Below the pieces are notes generated by a model. It was not told the origin of the DNA and ran no database searches. It was given only the letters and a program-made list of their open reading frames with translations. Source: Cognatundibacterium aquatile (GTDB lineage: Bacteria; Pseudomonadota; Gammaproteobacteria; Burkholderiales; Burkholderiaceae_D). From it: 64,000 nucleotides of DNA. Every line of letters starts with the position of its first letter. The first letter of the stretch is position 1. The position numbers and the translations under genes are program-made. The stretch lies in assembly GCF_014699135.1 (NCBI RefSeq), contig NZ_JACOFT010000002.1:496001-560000 (forward strand), given 5' to 3'. This document shows, piece by piece, positions 27,820 to 37,897 of this stretch.

Positions 27820-28875
27820 TTATTTTTTAGCATTTTTCCAAGCGCGGATCGTTTTTCCCAGATTGGATTCTTTCAGATGCGCCCTTGCCAATAAGTAAGC
27901 GCCCTGCGCTTTACTTATCGCTGCAGGAGCAGATACCGCACCCTCGCAGAGAGGAATGAATCCAGTTGCAAAGCGCTGCTTATATGCCTGCTCACCACGT
28001 CCCAGGTCTATCAGCTCAATCTGATGCGCCTGCGCCTCTCGGGCGCAGGATGCCAACAAAATCAAACCTGGTGAAAATTCTGCGTAATCCGTGTCGTACC
28101 AAGGAAACCAGTAGTGCAAAACGTTACCCGAGCGCGCACCAAAATGGGCAGCGATCATCTTATCGCCCGCATATAGACTTGAGAGTATTCCGCCAAAATC
28201 TGTGCTGTGCTGCGAAAAAATTCCATACACAACATCACGTATCCATGGCGTCGCAAAAATATCATGCTCAGCACTCAGCGTTCTGGTGAATTGCGCCGAT
28301 TTACCCACTAACAAAGCATCAAATTCCGTTGCGCTTCTTGAATCCATGGTGAAAGACAGGGCCCCGAATTTCTTTGCCAGTTTGCGCTCATTGGTTTCCA
28401 CTTTTTTGAGCAAAGATGCATCACGTTTATCATTCAGACGTTGAGCATAGGCTGCAAAACCACCTTCCAGATTCAGGGTCAATGAACGGCTATGACTCCA
28501 TGCGCATGCAGAGAAATCAAGCCGTTCCTGCGGCATATGATTAAAACCCATGTAAGCGACACCCATTGTTTTCAGCATTTCACCGATCGGCAAACGATGC
28601 TGAAAAGAACAGATTGGGCCCTGATAATCAGTGAGTCCACCACCAATGACATCGGCACGGAAACGATTTGTTTTGTGATAAGGGAAAAACCCGATCACCT
28701 GCCCGGCGTCTTCTATCACCAGAACACGCACGTCCCGCCACGCAGCTGCGATAATCTGAGAATATTGCGGATGATAATAAGGACTGCGATAAACGGGAGA
28801 TACCGACTGTAAATGCTGCCATTGCGTGAGCAAGCCAGGATCTAATTCCGAGGTAGTGATCTGACTAAATTTCAT
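27820..28875 (-). CDS. FemAB/CelD-like GNAT-fold acetyltransferase
   Basis: 351 residues without signal peptide. DVRVLVIEDAGQVIGFFPYHK and the C-terminal half with IAAHFGARSGNVLHYWFPWYD and ALIELIDLGRGEQAYKQRFA-like spacing (LIDLGRGEQAYKQRFATGF) fit Acetyltransf_6 proteins of exopolysaccharide loci (CelD/BcsL group). It probably acylates a nucleotide sugar or lipid-linked sugar. It overlaps the end of the YihY gene by 11 bases, so it may be co-expressed with it, but its content ties it to the eps locus. Confidence 0.78.
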   Translation of the reverse strand: MKFSQITTSELDPGLLTQWQHLQSVSPVYRSPYYHPQYSQIIAAAWRDVRVLVIEDAGQVIGFFPYHKTNRFRADVIGGGLTDYQGPICSFQHRLPIGEMLKTMGVAYMGFNHMPQERLDFSACAWSHSRSLTLNLEGGFAAYAQRLNDKRDASLLKKVETNERKLAKKFGALSFTMDSRSATEFDALLVGKSAQFTRTLSAEHDIFATPWIRDVVYGIFSQHSTDFGGILSSLYAGDKMIAAHFGARSGNVLHYWFPWYDTDYAEFSPGLILLASCAREAQAHQIELIDLGRGEQAYKQRFATGFIPLCEGAVSAPAAISKAQGAYLLARAHLKESNLGKTIRAWKNAKK

Positions 28876-30124
28876 TTTTTTGCTCTTGCGTCAGAAAATA
28901 CTCTTGCAGATTTTTTTGCAAACTCACTTCGATGACATCTTCAACGAGGACAGATAAGCGGCTGCCTTGCACGGGCTCAAACACAAATACTTTATAGACA
29001 TCGGCCATTGTCAATAAAGAAGGATTGGCTGCCATCGTCCATAAATCACCACCATCGCTGTTGCGAGCCCACAAAGTTGAAGCGGATGTTACTGTTGGCG
29101 ACGACACCTGCGCGACCCATCCCGCTTCCAGCATACGCTGCAACAAGCCTTCTATCTCATCGAGCCCGAACCTTGTTTGCGCGCGGATCTGCCCAGCATT
29201 AACAATCGCGTTACTTGTGCTGTGCCGGGCAAAAAACAGTACCTGCAATATTTTGATCGCATCTTCAAACGCGCTACCGGGCGTCGGCACATGCCACCAA
29301 CGCTCATATTTCACAATCGGCAGCGCAGCAGCAATCACCGCACCGATCAAGGTGACTAACCATGACAGATAAATCCAGATCAGAAAAATAGGTACCGCCG
29401 CTAACGCGCCATAGACGACGGTGTAAGTAGAAAAATGCGTAATGAAGGCAGCGAAGCCGCGCTTTGAAATTTCAAATACGCATGCAGCAAACAAACCGCC
29501 CCAGGCTGCGTCACGCAAATTAACTTTTCTGTAAGGCACAGCAAGATACAGCAAGGTAAACGCGCCCATCGTAAAGACAATAGAAATCGTGGTATAAAAA
29601 ATTCCACCGATAAACGGAACTGATTTCACTACACCACTGGTGGCCGTAAATAAATAAGACGTCACTGAAATCGAAGCACCTATCAGCAAAGGCCCAAGCG
29701 TGATAATGGCCCAATACACCAGAATGCGCTGAAAAATGGGGCGGGAACGCTTAACCTGCCATATCTGATTAAATGTCTTGTCTATCATCGCCATCGTTGC
29801 AATCGCGGTGATCATCAGTGCAATACCGCCCACGGCCGATAGCCGGGTCGCTTTTGTTGCGAACTGTGTGAGATAGCCGAGGATAGTGTTGGCTATCCCT
29901 TTCGGCATTAAATTCTGGATGAAATAGGCTTCCAGCGAAGTCCTGAAAGTATTAAACAGAGGGAACGCCGTGAATATAGCTAGCGCAACCGTCAGAATCG
30001 GCACCAGCGCCAGTACGGTGGTAAACGTCAGACTGCCTGCCACCTGCGACAACTGCCCTTCCCGCAATCGCTTGCGGGCAAACTGAAACAAATTCTGCAA
30101 ATGCTTCCACAACGGTCCGTGCAT
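28865..30124 (-). CDS. YihY/BrkB family inner-membrane protein
   Basis: 419 residues from the ATG at 30124; a TTG further up is less likely. GSLTFTTVLALVPILTVALAI and six or so helices with FNQIWQVKRSR, YLAVPYRKVNLRDAAWGG and YGALAAVPIFLIWIYLSW are family signatures. A C-terminal winged-helix-like soluble region of about 130 residues follows, as in the long YihY group. Once called RNase BN by mistake, its real function is unknown, possibly transport. Confidence 0.92.
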   Translation of the reverse strand: MHGPLWKHLQNLFQFARKRLREGQLSQVAGSLTFTTVLALVPILTVALAIFTAFPLFNTFRTSLEAYFIQNLMPKGIANTILGYLTQFATKATRLSAVGGIALMITAIATMAMIDKTFNQIWQVKRSRPIFQRILVYWAIITLGPLLIGASISVTSYLFTATSGVVKSVPFIGGIFYTTISIVFTMGAFTLLYLAVPYRKVNLRDAAWGGLFAACVFEISKRGFAAFITHFSTYTVVYGALAAVPIFLIWIYLSWLVTLIGAVIAAALPIVKYERWWHVPTPGSAFEDAIKILQVLFFARHSTSNAIVNAGQIRAQTRFGLDEIEGLLQRMLEAGWVAQVSSPTVTSASTLWARNSDGGDLWTMAANPSLLTMADVYKVFVFEPVQGSRLSVLVEDVIEVSLQKNLQEYFLTQEQKNEI

Positions 30125-30139
30125 ACATTTCTTAAATAA

Positions 30140-31183
<1,044 letters not shown>

Positions 31184-31191
<8 letters not shown>

Positions 31192-32590
31192 ATTCATCCA
31201 GCAATGCCGTAACGCTATCGGTGCCAGTTACGTTCTGACGGATAAAGAAGACACATTTGCCTACGAGCAGGAATGGCGTCAACGTCTGCGTGGGAATGCC
31301 TTAGCGGTTTTACGGCCAGCGTCAACGCAGGAAGTCGCCAGGCTGATCACCATTTGTAAATCTTTCGGTGTGTCCATCGTTCCTCAGGGCGGCAATACTG
31401 GCCTGGTTTTAGGCAGTATCCCCGACACCAGCGGCAAATCAGTGGTGCTTTCACTCAAGCGCTTAAACAACATCCGCGCAATTGATACGGCAAACAATAC
31501 ATTGACCGCGGAAGCTGGCTGCCTGCTTAGCGCGATTCAGCAAGCAGCAGCAAAGGTGGACAGACTTTACCCCTTGTCGCTCGCATCAGAAGGAAGCTGC
31601 ACCGTCGGCGGCAATCTCTCTACGAATGCTGGCGGCACTGCTGTACTGCGCTATGGCAACGCACGCGACTTATGCCTCGGGCTGGAAGTCGTCACTGCAA
31701 ACGGTGATGTCTGGGATGGTTTGCGAGGCTTACGTAAAGACAATACAGGTTACGATCTGCGCGATCTTTTTATCGGAGCCGAAGGCACTCTGGGCATCAT
31801 TACCGCCGCGACACTCAAATTGTATCCTGCACCGGTGGCCAATATGACGGTCATGGTGGCACTGGAAAGCCCTGAAGCCGCCTTATTATTACTGAATGAA
31901 GCGAGTAAAAAACTCGGTCCCACCCTGACCGGATTCGAATTGATTTCCAGGATTTGCCTGCAACTGGTGATCAAACATATTCCCAGCCAGTCTGATCCGT
32001 TCATGCAACAATATCCGTATTACGTATTATTAGAGACATCCGAGCATCAATCCGCGGAACTCGCAAAAGTGTTCATCAGGGATTTTCTGGAAGCACAGTT
32101 AAATCAGGGGCATATCCTTGACGCCGTCCTGGCAGAAAACCTGACCCAGGCAAATGCCTTGTGGAACCTCAGGGAAAACATTTCCATGGCGCAGGCAAAG
32201 GAAGGGAAAAATATCAAACACGATATTTCTGTGCCCATTTCCAGCATTCCCGCCTTCATCGCAACAACGAATCAATTATTAGCGCACCATTTCGCAGGAA
32301 GCAGAGTAGTCTGTTTCGGCCACATGGGTGACGGCAACTTGCATTACAACGTTTCACCTGCTATCGGGCAATCGGCTGACGTATTTTTGCAGAGCCAGGA
32401 AGCAGTTAACCGGCTGGTGCATGATCAGGTTCACCATTTTCATGGTTCGATCTCAGCCGAACATGGCCTCGGTGCTCTAAAGAGAGAAGAAATTCAACGT
32501 TATAAATCGCTTATCGAAATGAATCTGATGCGTTCGATAAAGCAGGCTTTAGATCCTCACAATCTGATGAACCCGGGAAAAATTATCTGA
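31184..32590 (+). CDS. FAD-binding D-2-hydroxyacid dehydrogenase (GlcD/Dld2 family)
   Basis: 468 residues from the ATG at 31184 (MTEFIQQCRNAIGASYV), which overlaps the DUF2069 stop. The PCMH FAD domain shows VLRPASTQEVARLI, VPQGGNTGLVLGSIP, GGNLSTNAGGTAVLRYG and DLFIGAEGTLGIITAATLKL. The C-terminal part shows FGHMGDGNLHYNV and SISAEHGLGALKREE, metal- and substrate-binding motifs. It oxidises a D-2-hydroxyacid (lactate, 2-hydroxyglutarate or similar); the substrate cannot be told. Confidence 0.92.
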
Positions 32591-32604
32591 TCAGGGAGAT
32601 GTAA

Positions 32605-33054
32605 ATGAAACGTTTTCTGATGGTTTTCTTACTCAGTATTTCTTGCGTCCAGAATCTGTCTGCGGCGGAAATTTATCAATGTGAAAAAGATGGGCGGATG
32701 CAATACAGCCAGACGCCCTGCTCCCATGATCAGAAAGCCATAGGAAAAAAAGTAACGCAAGACTCAACGGACAGCGAAAGCGAAAAACAGCATCGCATTA
32801 ATCAGTTAGCACAAGATAAAAAAGAAGCCGCCAGATTAGAACACGAACGGCACAAAACAGAAGATAAACGAGACAAAGAAAACAGTCGGCAAGCTGCTAA
32901 AACAGAAAAACAAAAAAGCCAGTGTGACAAAGCGCACTTGCAAGTAAAATGGGCCGAAGAAGATGCACGCAATGCATCACCCAAATCAGAAGCTAAAGCA
33001 CGACAAAAATTGAAACGCACAAAGGAAAAAGCAGATCTTGCGTGCAAACACTAG
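32605..33054 (+). CDS. Secreted DUF4124 protein
   Basis: 149 residues. A signal peptide (MKRFLMVFLLSISCVQNLSAA) precedes a short DUF4124 domain (EIYQCEKDGRMQYSQTPC), then a highly charged Lys/Glu helix region of about 90 residues. The domain is common in gammaproteobacterial and betaproteobacterial periplasmic proteins and has no assigned function. GGGAG-like sequence precedes the ATG. It is the last gene of the wrbA group before a decayed region. Confidence 0.85.
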   Translation: MKRFLMVFLLSISCVQNLSAAEIYQCEKDGRMQYSQTPCSHDQKAIGKKVTQDSTDSESEKQHRINQLAQDKKEAARLEHERHKTEDKRDKENSRQAAKTEKQKSQCDKAHLQVKWAEEDARNASPKSEAKARQKLKRTKEKADLACKH

Positions 33055-33646
33055 CGGCATTGCCAGCCAGGTCAACAACCAAAAAAGACAGATCTGAAGT
33101 GCCAAGATCTAAGGGTGCTTGATCGATAGTATGTATGTCGAAAACTCAATCAAGACAAAGGTTTCGAGTTGATTTTTCTGGCTTATTTTGAATGTGCATG
33201 CAAACTCAGTTTGATTACATTCCATGCAGTGTATCGAGATGGGCCTTACTCCGTTGGGTCGCGCGGCTCTTGAACCTAATGCAGCACTTGGTACCAACCC
33301 ATTCGCAAGGTCTTTCTGAAGCAAAGTATGCGGGAGCGACGTTTGTGCTGACTGGCAAGGTCTCCTTCATTCAGCGTTTGCGTCGCACCCTAAGCGAAAC
33401 TGGTATTTCACCCGCCCGGCTAATGTGCAGAGCGTATTGGGCACCATGCAAGACTGGACTGAATGGAGGTACAGCCACGTGTGGCACAACAAAGTATCCA
33501 AGATAATCCATGAAATGGATTGGTATCGAAGAACATTTTCTTACAGCTGAAGTTGAGCAAGCCTAGAATGCAATTGATAGCCGCCTGTTTGCTCTCGCCG
33601 ATCACCGACTGGCGTTGATAGATGAAACCGGGCTGGGCGCTCAAGT
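33055..33646. other. Decayed region without intact genes
   Basis: No frame is convincing. Short coding-like scraps are visible on the plus strand, for example NWYFTRPANVQSVLGTMQDW near 33395-33455, ending at a stop near 33549, and TPLGRAALEPNAALGTNPFA near 33240-33300, in different frames. They look like remains of one or more genes that I cannot identify. Confidence 0.45.
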
Positions 33647-33874
33647 CTTGTCGCTTATCTGTGCGGTGCGCAATTGACTGAGGCGAATAGCGGTTACAAA
33701 AATTTGTCAGAGTATCTGCGCGATTTACATTAATCACCATGCATCGCTGACAATGTGTTCGTCGAACACACCAAGGTACATTACTACGCCAGTCATGAAA
33801 GCATTGATCTGACTCGGATTATCCCGTCTGGCTCTGGGCTCAATTTTAATGCACCGTATGATCGTGAACCGTAA
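33647..33874 (+). pseudogene. Decayed C-terminus of a glutathionyl-hydroquinone reductase (YqjG/ECM4 type)
   Basis: One frame reads AQLTEANSGYKNLSEYLRDLH, stop (TAA at 33731), then NVFVEHTKVHYYASHESIDL and TRIIPSGSGLNFNAPYDREP, stop. LTEAD..., YPNLSxYLRDLY and KxHYYxSHxxINPTxIVP are the C-terminal landmarks of glutathione transferases of the omega-like GHR class. The segment between LTEA and the NLSEYLRDL part is shortened, and the N-terminal thioredoxin-like domain is missing or scrambled. The gene is clearly dead. Coding-like sequence may extend left to about 33570 in another frame. Confidence 0.72.
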
Positions 33875-33940
33875 GTGTAACGTTGCATTCTGTTCGATAC
33901 ACAAAATACCGTCCCGTCAGCATACTTTTGATAAATAGCA

Positions 33941-34789
33941 TCAAGATTGCGGCACTATGCGAGAGTCTTCGTGATTCTTGCGCCATTCACGGGGCGAGGT
34001 TCCTGTTTGCGTACGAAAAGCACGTGACAAGACTGCTTCGCTGGAGTAACCCACCTCATCGGCAATCTGGCGCATTGAATGCCCCTCTACGAGTAGTTTT
34101 TGCACCAGGCCGACGCGCCAATTTTGCAGATACTGTACCGGCGTTACCCCCACCACATCACGGAAGGTATTGGCAAACGAAGTCCGTGACATCCCAGCCT
34201 CGACTGCTAAATCATGCAAAGACCAGTTGCGTTTTGGCTGGTCATGCATAGCAACCAGAGCCCGGCGTAAACGCGGATGCCCCATCCCGGCCAGCATGCC
34301 GGACTGAACAAGGTGGTGTTCCATGAGTTCGCGGAGAATTTGTATCAGTAGCACTTCAAACAGACTGTCGAGCATCTTTTGTCGTCCACAGTTAGTGCCT
34401 GCTGCTTCGGCAAAAAGTAAATCCAGCACGGGCTTACTATCGCGCAAACTTGATAAGGGCAAGCAGACAAAAGCAGGTAGTGCGGCTCTTACAGGATTAG
34501 CCTTCCCGCCTTCGAAACTGAGGTCGGCACAGACGAACTCTGCCCCTTTCGTTTTGTCAGTCAAAAAACGCCGGGCAAGTGGCTGCGCATACAGCAGCAG
34601 ACTGGGCTCATTGATGTGGACAACGAGCTTTGAGCCATGCATGACCTTGACTTCACCTTGTCGGATCAAGTGCAACTGGCCCAGCCCGTCACTACCGGTC
34701 ATTGAGTTGATGCCGCATAAGGCGCCGGCATGAAAGGTTTTGGCACTGATGCTGAAGTGTGCGAGTAGTGAAGCTAAACGATCTGTCAT
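33941..34789 (-). CDS. AraC-family transcriptional regulator with cupin_6 domain
   Basis: 282 residues from the ATG at 34789 (MTDRLASLLAHFSISA). The N-terminal half (LGQLHLIRQGEVKVMHGSK, AFVCLPLSSLRDSKPVL) resembles the AraC-binding cupin of regulators that control oxidoreductase or hydrolase genes. The C-terminal half holds two helix-turn-helix motifs (WSLHDLAVEAGMSRTSFANTF and MRQIADEVGYSSEAVLSRAF). It is divergent from the alpha/beta hydrolase gene, so it probably controls it. The effector is unknown. Confidence 0.92.
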   Translation of the reverse strand: MTDRLASLLAHFSISAKTFHAGALCGINSMTGSDGLGQLHLIRQGEVKVMHGSKLVVHINEPSLLLYAQPLARRFLTDKTKGAEFVCADLSFEGGKANPVRAALPAFVCLPLSSLRDSKPVLDLLFAEAAGTNCGRQKMLDSLFEVLLIQILRELMEHHLVQSGMLAGMGHPRLRRALVAMHDQPKRNWSLHDLAVEAGMSRTSFANTFRDVVGVTPVQYLQNWRVGLVQKLLVEGHSMRQIADEVGYSSEAVLSRAFRTQTGTSPREWRKNHEDSRIVPQS

Positions 34790-34912
34790 ATCTGTTATCT
34801 TTGAACTATTTGCAAAATAATGTGCACTCAATGCTACATATCATACATCAAAGACAGGCAAACTCTGTTCTGCCGATTGGCAAACAAACTTACAGATTCG
34901 AAAGTGAACATC

Positions 34913-35854
34913 ATGAAAGTCTTCAAAAACATCTTCCTCGCTTCAAGCATCGCAGCTGCCAGCCTGACTGCAATATCCGCACCTCAAACCGCCATTGCCG
35001 CGCCAAGTGTGAGCCAGCCGTCTTCCATGTTCATCGCAGCCAAAGACGGCACGCCGCTGTATTACAAAGACTGGGGCCCGAAGGAGGGCAAAGTCGTTGT
35101 CTTCAGCCATGGATGGCCGCTGAACTCCGATAGCTGGGAAGCCCAAATGCTGTTCCTGGCCGAGAAAGGTTACCGGGTGATTGCGCATGACCGCCGCGGC
35201 CACGGTCGCTCTGGACAATCATGGAATGGCAACAATATGAACCAGTATGCGGATGACTTGGGCGTCGTACTAGAGACGTTAAATGTGAAAGACGTAACAT
35301 TGGTGGGTTTCTCAACTGGTGGGGGCGAGGTGGCACGCTATGTCGGCCGGCACGGCAGCAAGCGCGTCAGCAAAATTGTTCTGGTGAGCGCAGTGACGCC
35401 GTTGATGCTGAAAACCGAGGCGAACCCGGATGGCGTTCCGCTGGAAGTGTTTGATGGCCTGCGTAAAGGATCAACCACAAACCGCTCGCAACTCTACAAA
35501 GACATTGCCAGTGGTCCGTTTTTCGGCTTCAACCGCCCCGGCGCAAGCGCTTCCGCCGGTTTGATCGACGCGTTCTGGCTGCAAGGCATGACGGCCTCGC
35601 ACAAAGGGACTTTTGACTCGATCAAGGCATTCTCCGAGACCAATTTTGTAGAAGACTTGAAACGCATCGACGTGCCGACCCTGGTCATTCATGGTGACGA
35701 TGACCAAATCGTTCCGATTCAAACCTCAGGGCGAGCGACCGTCAAATTAGTCAAAGGTGCGAAAATCATCGAGTATCCAGGTGCACCTCACGGTATCACA
35801 GACACGCACAAAGACCGCTTGAATCAGGACTTGTTGGATTTCATCAGTCAGTAA
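34913..35854 (+). CDS. Secreted alpha/beta hydrolase (non-haem chloroperoxidase/esterase group)
   Basis: 313 residues from the ATG at 34913. It has a signal peptide ([19 protein letters not shown]... ending near TAIAAPS). The catalytic triad is visible: Ser in [15 protein letters not shown], Asp in [11 protein letters not shown], His in [26 protein letters not shown] and [14 protein letters not shown] are typical of chloroperoxidase-like (BpoC) esterases. Most family members are cytoplasmic; the signal peptide is the odd feature. It is divergent from the AraC-type gene, which probably regulates it. Confidence 0.9.
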   Translation: MKVFKNIFLASSIAAASLTAISAPQTAIAAPSVSQPSSMFIAAKDGTPLYYKDWGPKEGKVVVFSHGWPLNSDSWEAQMLFLAEKGYRVIAHDRRGHGRSGQSWNGNNMNQYADDLGVVLETLNVKDVTLVGFSTGGGEVARYVGRHGSKRVSKIVLVSAVTPLMLKTEANPDGVPLEVFDGLRKGSTTNRSQLYKDIASGPFFGFNRPGASASAGLIDAFWLQGMTASHKGTFDSIKAFSETNFVEDLKRIDVPTLVIHGDDDQIVPIQTSGRATVKLVKGAKIIEYPGAPHGITDTHKDRLNQDLLDFISQ

Positions 35855-36288
35855 TGTTGGTCAGAAAAATTAGTCAGTAAACTGACACTTAGATGGCACT
35901 GGAGAGCTGACTTCAGTGCCCCTTTTGCACTCGCCCCACGTCAGAGCCACAAGCAGCGCGCAAAAGATTTGAAGCAGAGGCATCAGCATTCATTTTAAGA
36001 ACGATTGGTCTATATCTGAGCGGATCGGCACAATGTTCTTACCCTGCAAGGGACTACTTTACGAAGCAGTCGACGAGGGTAAAGGGTAACCTTGCAGATT
36101 TAAGGCGAATCAGGCTTGCAAGAAGTGAATTATGAGGATTTGCACCATAGCCGACACCCATACGCTCATTCATTTCGGCCTGTAAAGCATGTTTCAAAAG
36201 CCTTCCGGCGGCTTAGGTATTTCTATGGGCAGAAGCGAAACGAATTTTGCGCCATGCGTCGATTTTTCCGTCAGTGTTCTTTAGCGTA
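35855..36288. other. Gene-free stretch between the hydrolase and the LysR gene
   Basis: 434 bases with only short frames lacking start signals. I see no RNA gene or repeat. It is probably decayed DNA, like other gaps in the 33-40 kb patchwork. Confidence 0.4.
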
Positions 36289-37191
36289 CTACATTGCTGC
36301 ACGCGCAAACATCGCCGCCAAGTGATCGATAAACAGTCGCACCCTCGCCGGCAAATGTCTGCGCGATGCGTACAACACTTGCACAGGGGCGCGCTCACCA
36401 GTCCACTGTGGCAGCACTTCCACTAAACGGCCACTGGCTAACTCGCCCGAAACGTCGAGGAAAGACCTGCGCACCAAGCCCATGCCTGCCAGCGCCCAGT
36501 CGTGGGCAAGTTCACCATTATCCGTTGCAAATCGCCCCTTGACCCTTATGGTCGTCTGCAGACCCGTATCGCGCTGCTCCAAACGCCAGTCTGCATGGGA
36601 TGCACTGCTGCGACTCATTACGATGCAATCATGCGCAACCAACTCTGCCGGCGTCTGAGGTATGCCACGTTGGTTCAAATAGGTTGGTGCTGCACAGATG
36701 ATACGGCGATTATCCGTGAGATACCGCGCGATCAGCCGCGAATCAGGTGCGCCACCAATACGCACAACGCAATCCAGACCGCCCTCAATCAAATCAACAA
36801 GTTGATCTGTCAGCGTCAGTTGAACAGACAACCTTGGTGCCATCAATGCCAACTCAGCCAAGGCGGGTCCGATCCAACGACGACCCAACGCCACTGGGGA
36901 AGATACCCGCAACACGCCCTGCGCCTCTTGCCGGACACTGCCCACGGCGGCCTCCGCATCAGCTACATCGGCCAAAATCGCCTGACAGCGTTCATAGTAG
37001 ATTACCCCCTCCTCCGTCAGCGTCAAACGACGAGAGCTTCGCTGCAACAGTCGAACTCCCAAATCCGCCTCCAGACGCGTTAGTCGCTTACTACCCACTG
37101 CCGGAGAAAAACCAAGCTCACGCCCCGCCGCAGACAAACTACCACAAGCCACCGTGCTCACAAACAGACGCATATCGGCTAACTCTACCAT
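36289..37191 (-). CDS. LysR-family transcriptional regulator
   Basis: 300 residues. The N-terminal winged helix (MRLFVSTVACGSLSAAGREL, then VGSKRLTRLEADLGVRLLQR) is followed by a periplasmic-binding-like effector domain (GVLRVSSPVALGRRWIGP, YLTDNRRIICAAPTYL). It is of the group that commonly controls a divergent reductase or cyclase gene. It is divergent from the ester-cyclase-like gene, with an inverted repeat in the 132-base gap. GC content and codon use are higher than in the adjoining mini-element, in keeping with acquisition together with the next three genes. Confidence 0.94.
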   Translation of the reverse strand: MVELADMRLFVSTVACGSLSAAGRELGFSPAVGSKRLTRLEADLGVRLLQRSSRRLTLTEEGVIYYERCQAILADVADAEAAVGSVRQEAQGVLRVSSPVALGRRWIGPALAELALMAPRLSVQLTLTDQLVDLIEGGLDCVVRIGGAPDSRLIARYLTDNRRIICAAPTYLNQRGIPQTPAELVAHDCIVMSRSSASHADWRLEQRDTGLQTTIRVKGRFATDNGELAHDWALAGMGLVRRSFLDVSGELASGRLVEVLPQWTGERAPVQVLYASRRHLPARVRLFIDHLAAMFARAAM

Positions 37192-37211
37192 GGAAGCCTC
37201 TCAATCTTTTC

Positions 37212-37250
37212 TAAAATGGAACAGATGCTTATATATTTTCATCCATTTTA
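37212..37250. promoter_or_regulatory. Inverted repeat, candidate LysR-type operator
   Basis: TAAAATGGA (37212-37220) and TCCATTTTA (37242-37250) are perfect 9-base arms with a 21-base AT-rich spacer. They lie between the LysR gene and the divergent cyclase-like gene. Confidence 0.55.
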
Positions 37251-37323
37251 TTCCAATTTAATAAAGATAAAAATAGCGATACGTCAGCAAGTGGCTGACG
37301 AATAATCGTTAAAGGACATATCC

Positions 37324-37869
37324 ATGACCACTTTTCAACTTCACCAACTAATCATTGCCGTCACGATCACATTCATGGGCAACGCCGCCAGTGCGGCCGA
37401 TAGTTCCGCTCTGCCTGACGCACCCTCCGTTATCGTCGATAAGGGCATTGCACCCTCGCAGCAGGAGTCTATGAGCCTCGCCGCCCGTCGCTACTACGCC
37501 TTTTGGAACACGGGCGATGCCAGTTTCGCCAAAGCGGCGCTTGACAGCAACTTTATCGACCGTACTTTGCCGACCGGCCGCCCACAAGGAATTGAAGGTC
37601 CCTTATTTGCGTCCCGCAATTTTCGAGCTGCCGTACCCGATCTCGTTACTTCGGTCGATGAAATGCTCCTTGTCGGTGACCGCGTGGTGGGCCGTCTGCA
37701 TTTCACCGGGCACTTCACCGGGCACTTCAACGGCGTACAGGGTAAGGGCCAAAAAGTAGATTTCATCGCAACCGATATTTATCGGATTGCCGACGGGCGT
37801 ATCGCCGAGAACTGGCACCTGGAAGACAACCTGACGTTGTTGCAACAGTTGGGCATTGTCGGTCACTAA
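37324..37869 (+). CDS. Secreted SnoaL-like / ester cyclase family protein
   Basis: 181 residues. A signal peptide (LHQLIIAVTITFMGNAASA, cut near SAAD) is followed by an NTF2/SnoaL-like fold: RRYYAFWNTGDASFAKAAL, FRAAVPDLVTSVDEMLLVGD, and FIATDIYRIADGRIAENWHL. Enzymes of this fold act as small-molecule cyclases, isomerases or hydrolases; the role here is unknown. Two and a half 12-base units (37699-37733) give HFTGHFTGHFNG where relatives usually have one turn, an in-frame duplication. It is the first gene of a three-gene plus-strand set with the SDR and the deacetylase. Confidence 0.8.
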   Translation: MTTFQLHQLIIAVTITFMGNAASAADSSALPDAPSVIVDKGIAPSQQESMSLAARRYYAFWNTGDASFAKAALDSNFIDRTLPTGRPQGIEGPLFASRNFRAAVPDLVTSVDEMLLVGDRVVGRLHFTGHFTGHFNGVQGKGQKVDFIATDIYRIADGRIAENWHLEDNLTLLQQLGIVGH

Positions 37870-37897
37870 TTCCAACAACTAAAACCTAGGAACTATC

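Noticed and set aside
36116..36325. 69-codon plus-strand frame downstream of the hydrolase
   Set aside because: It overlaps the end of the LysR gene and has no recognisable features.
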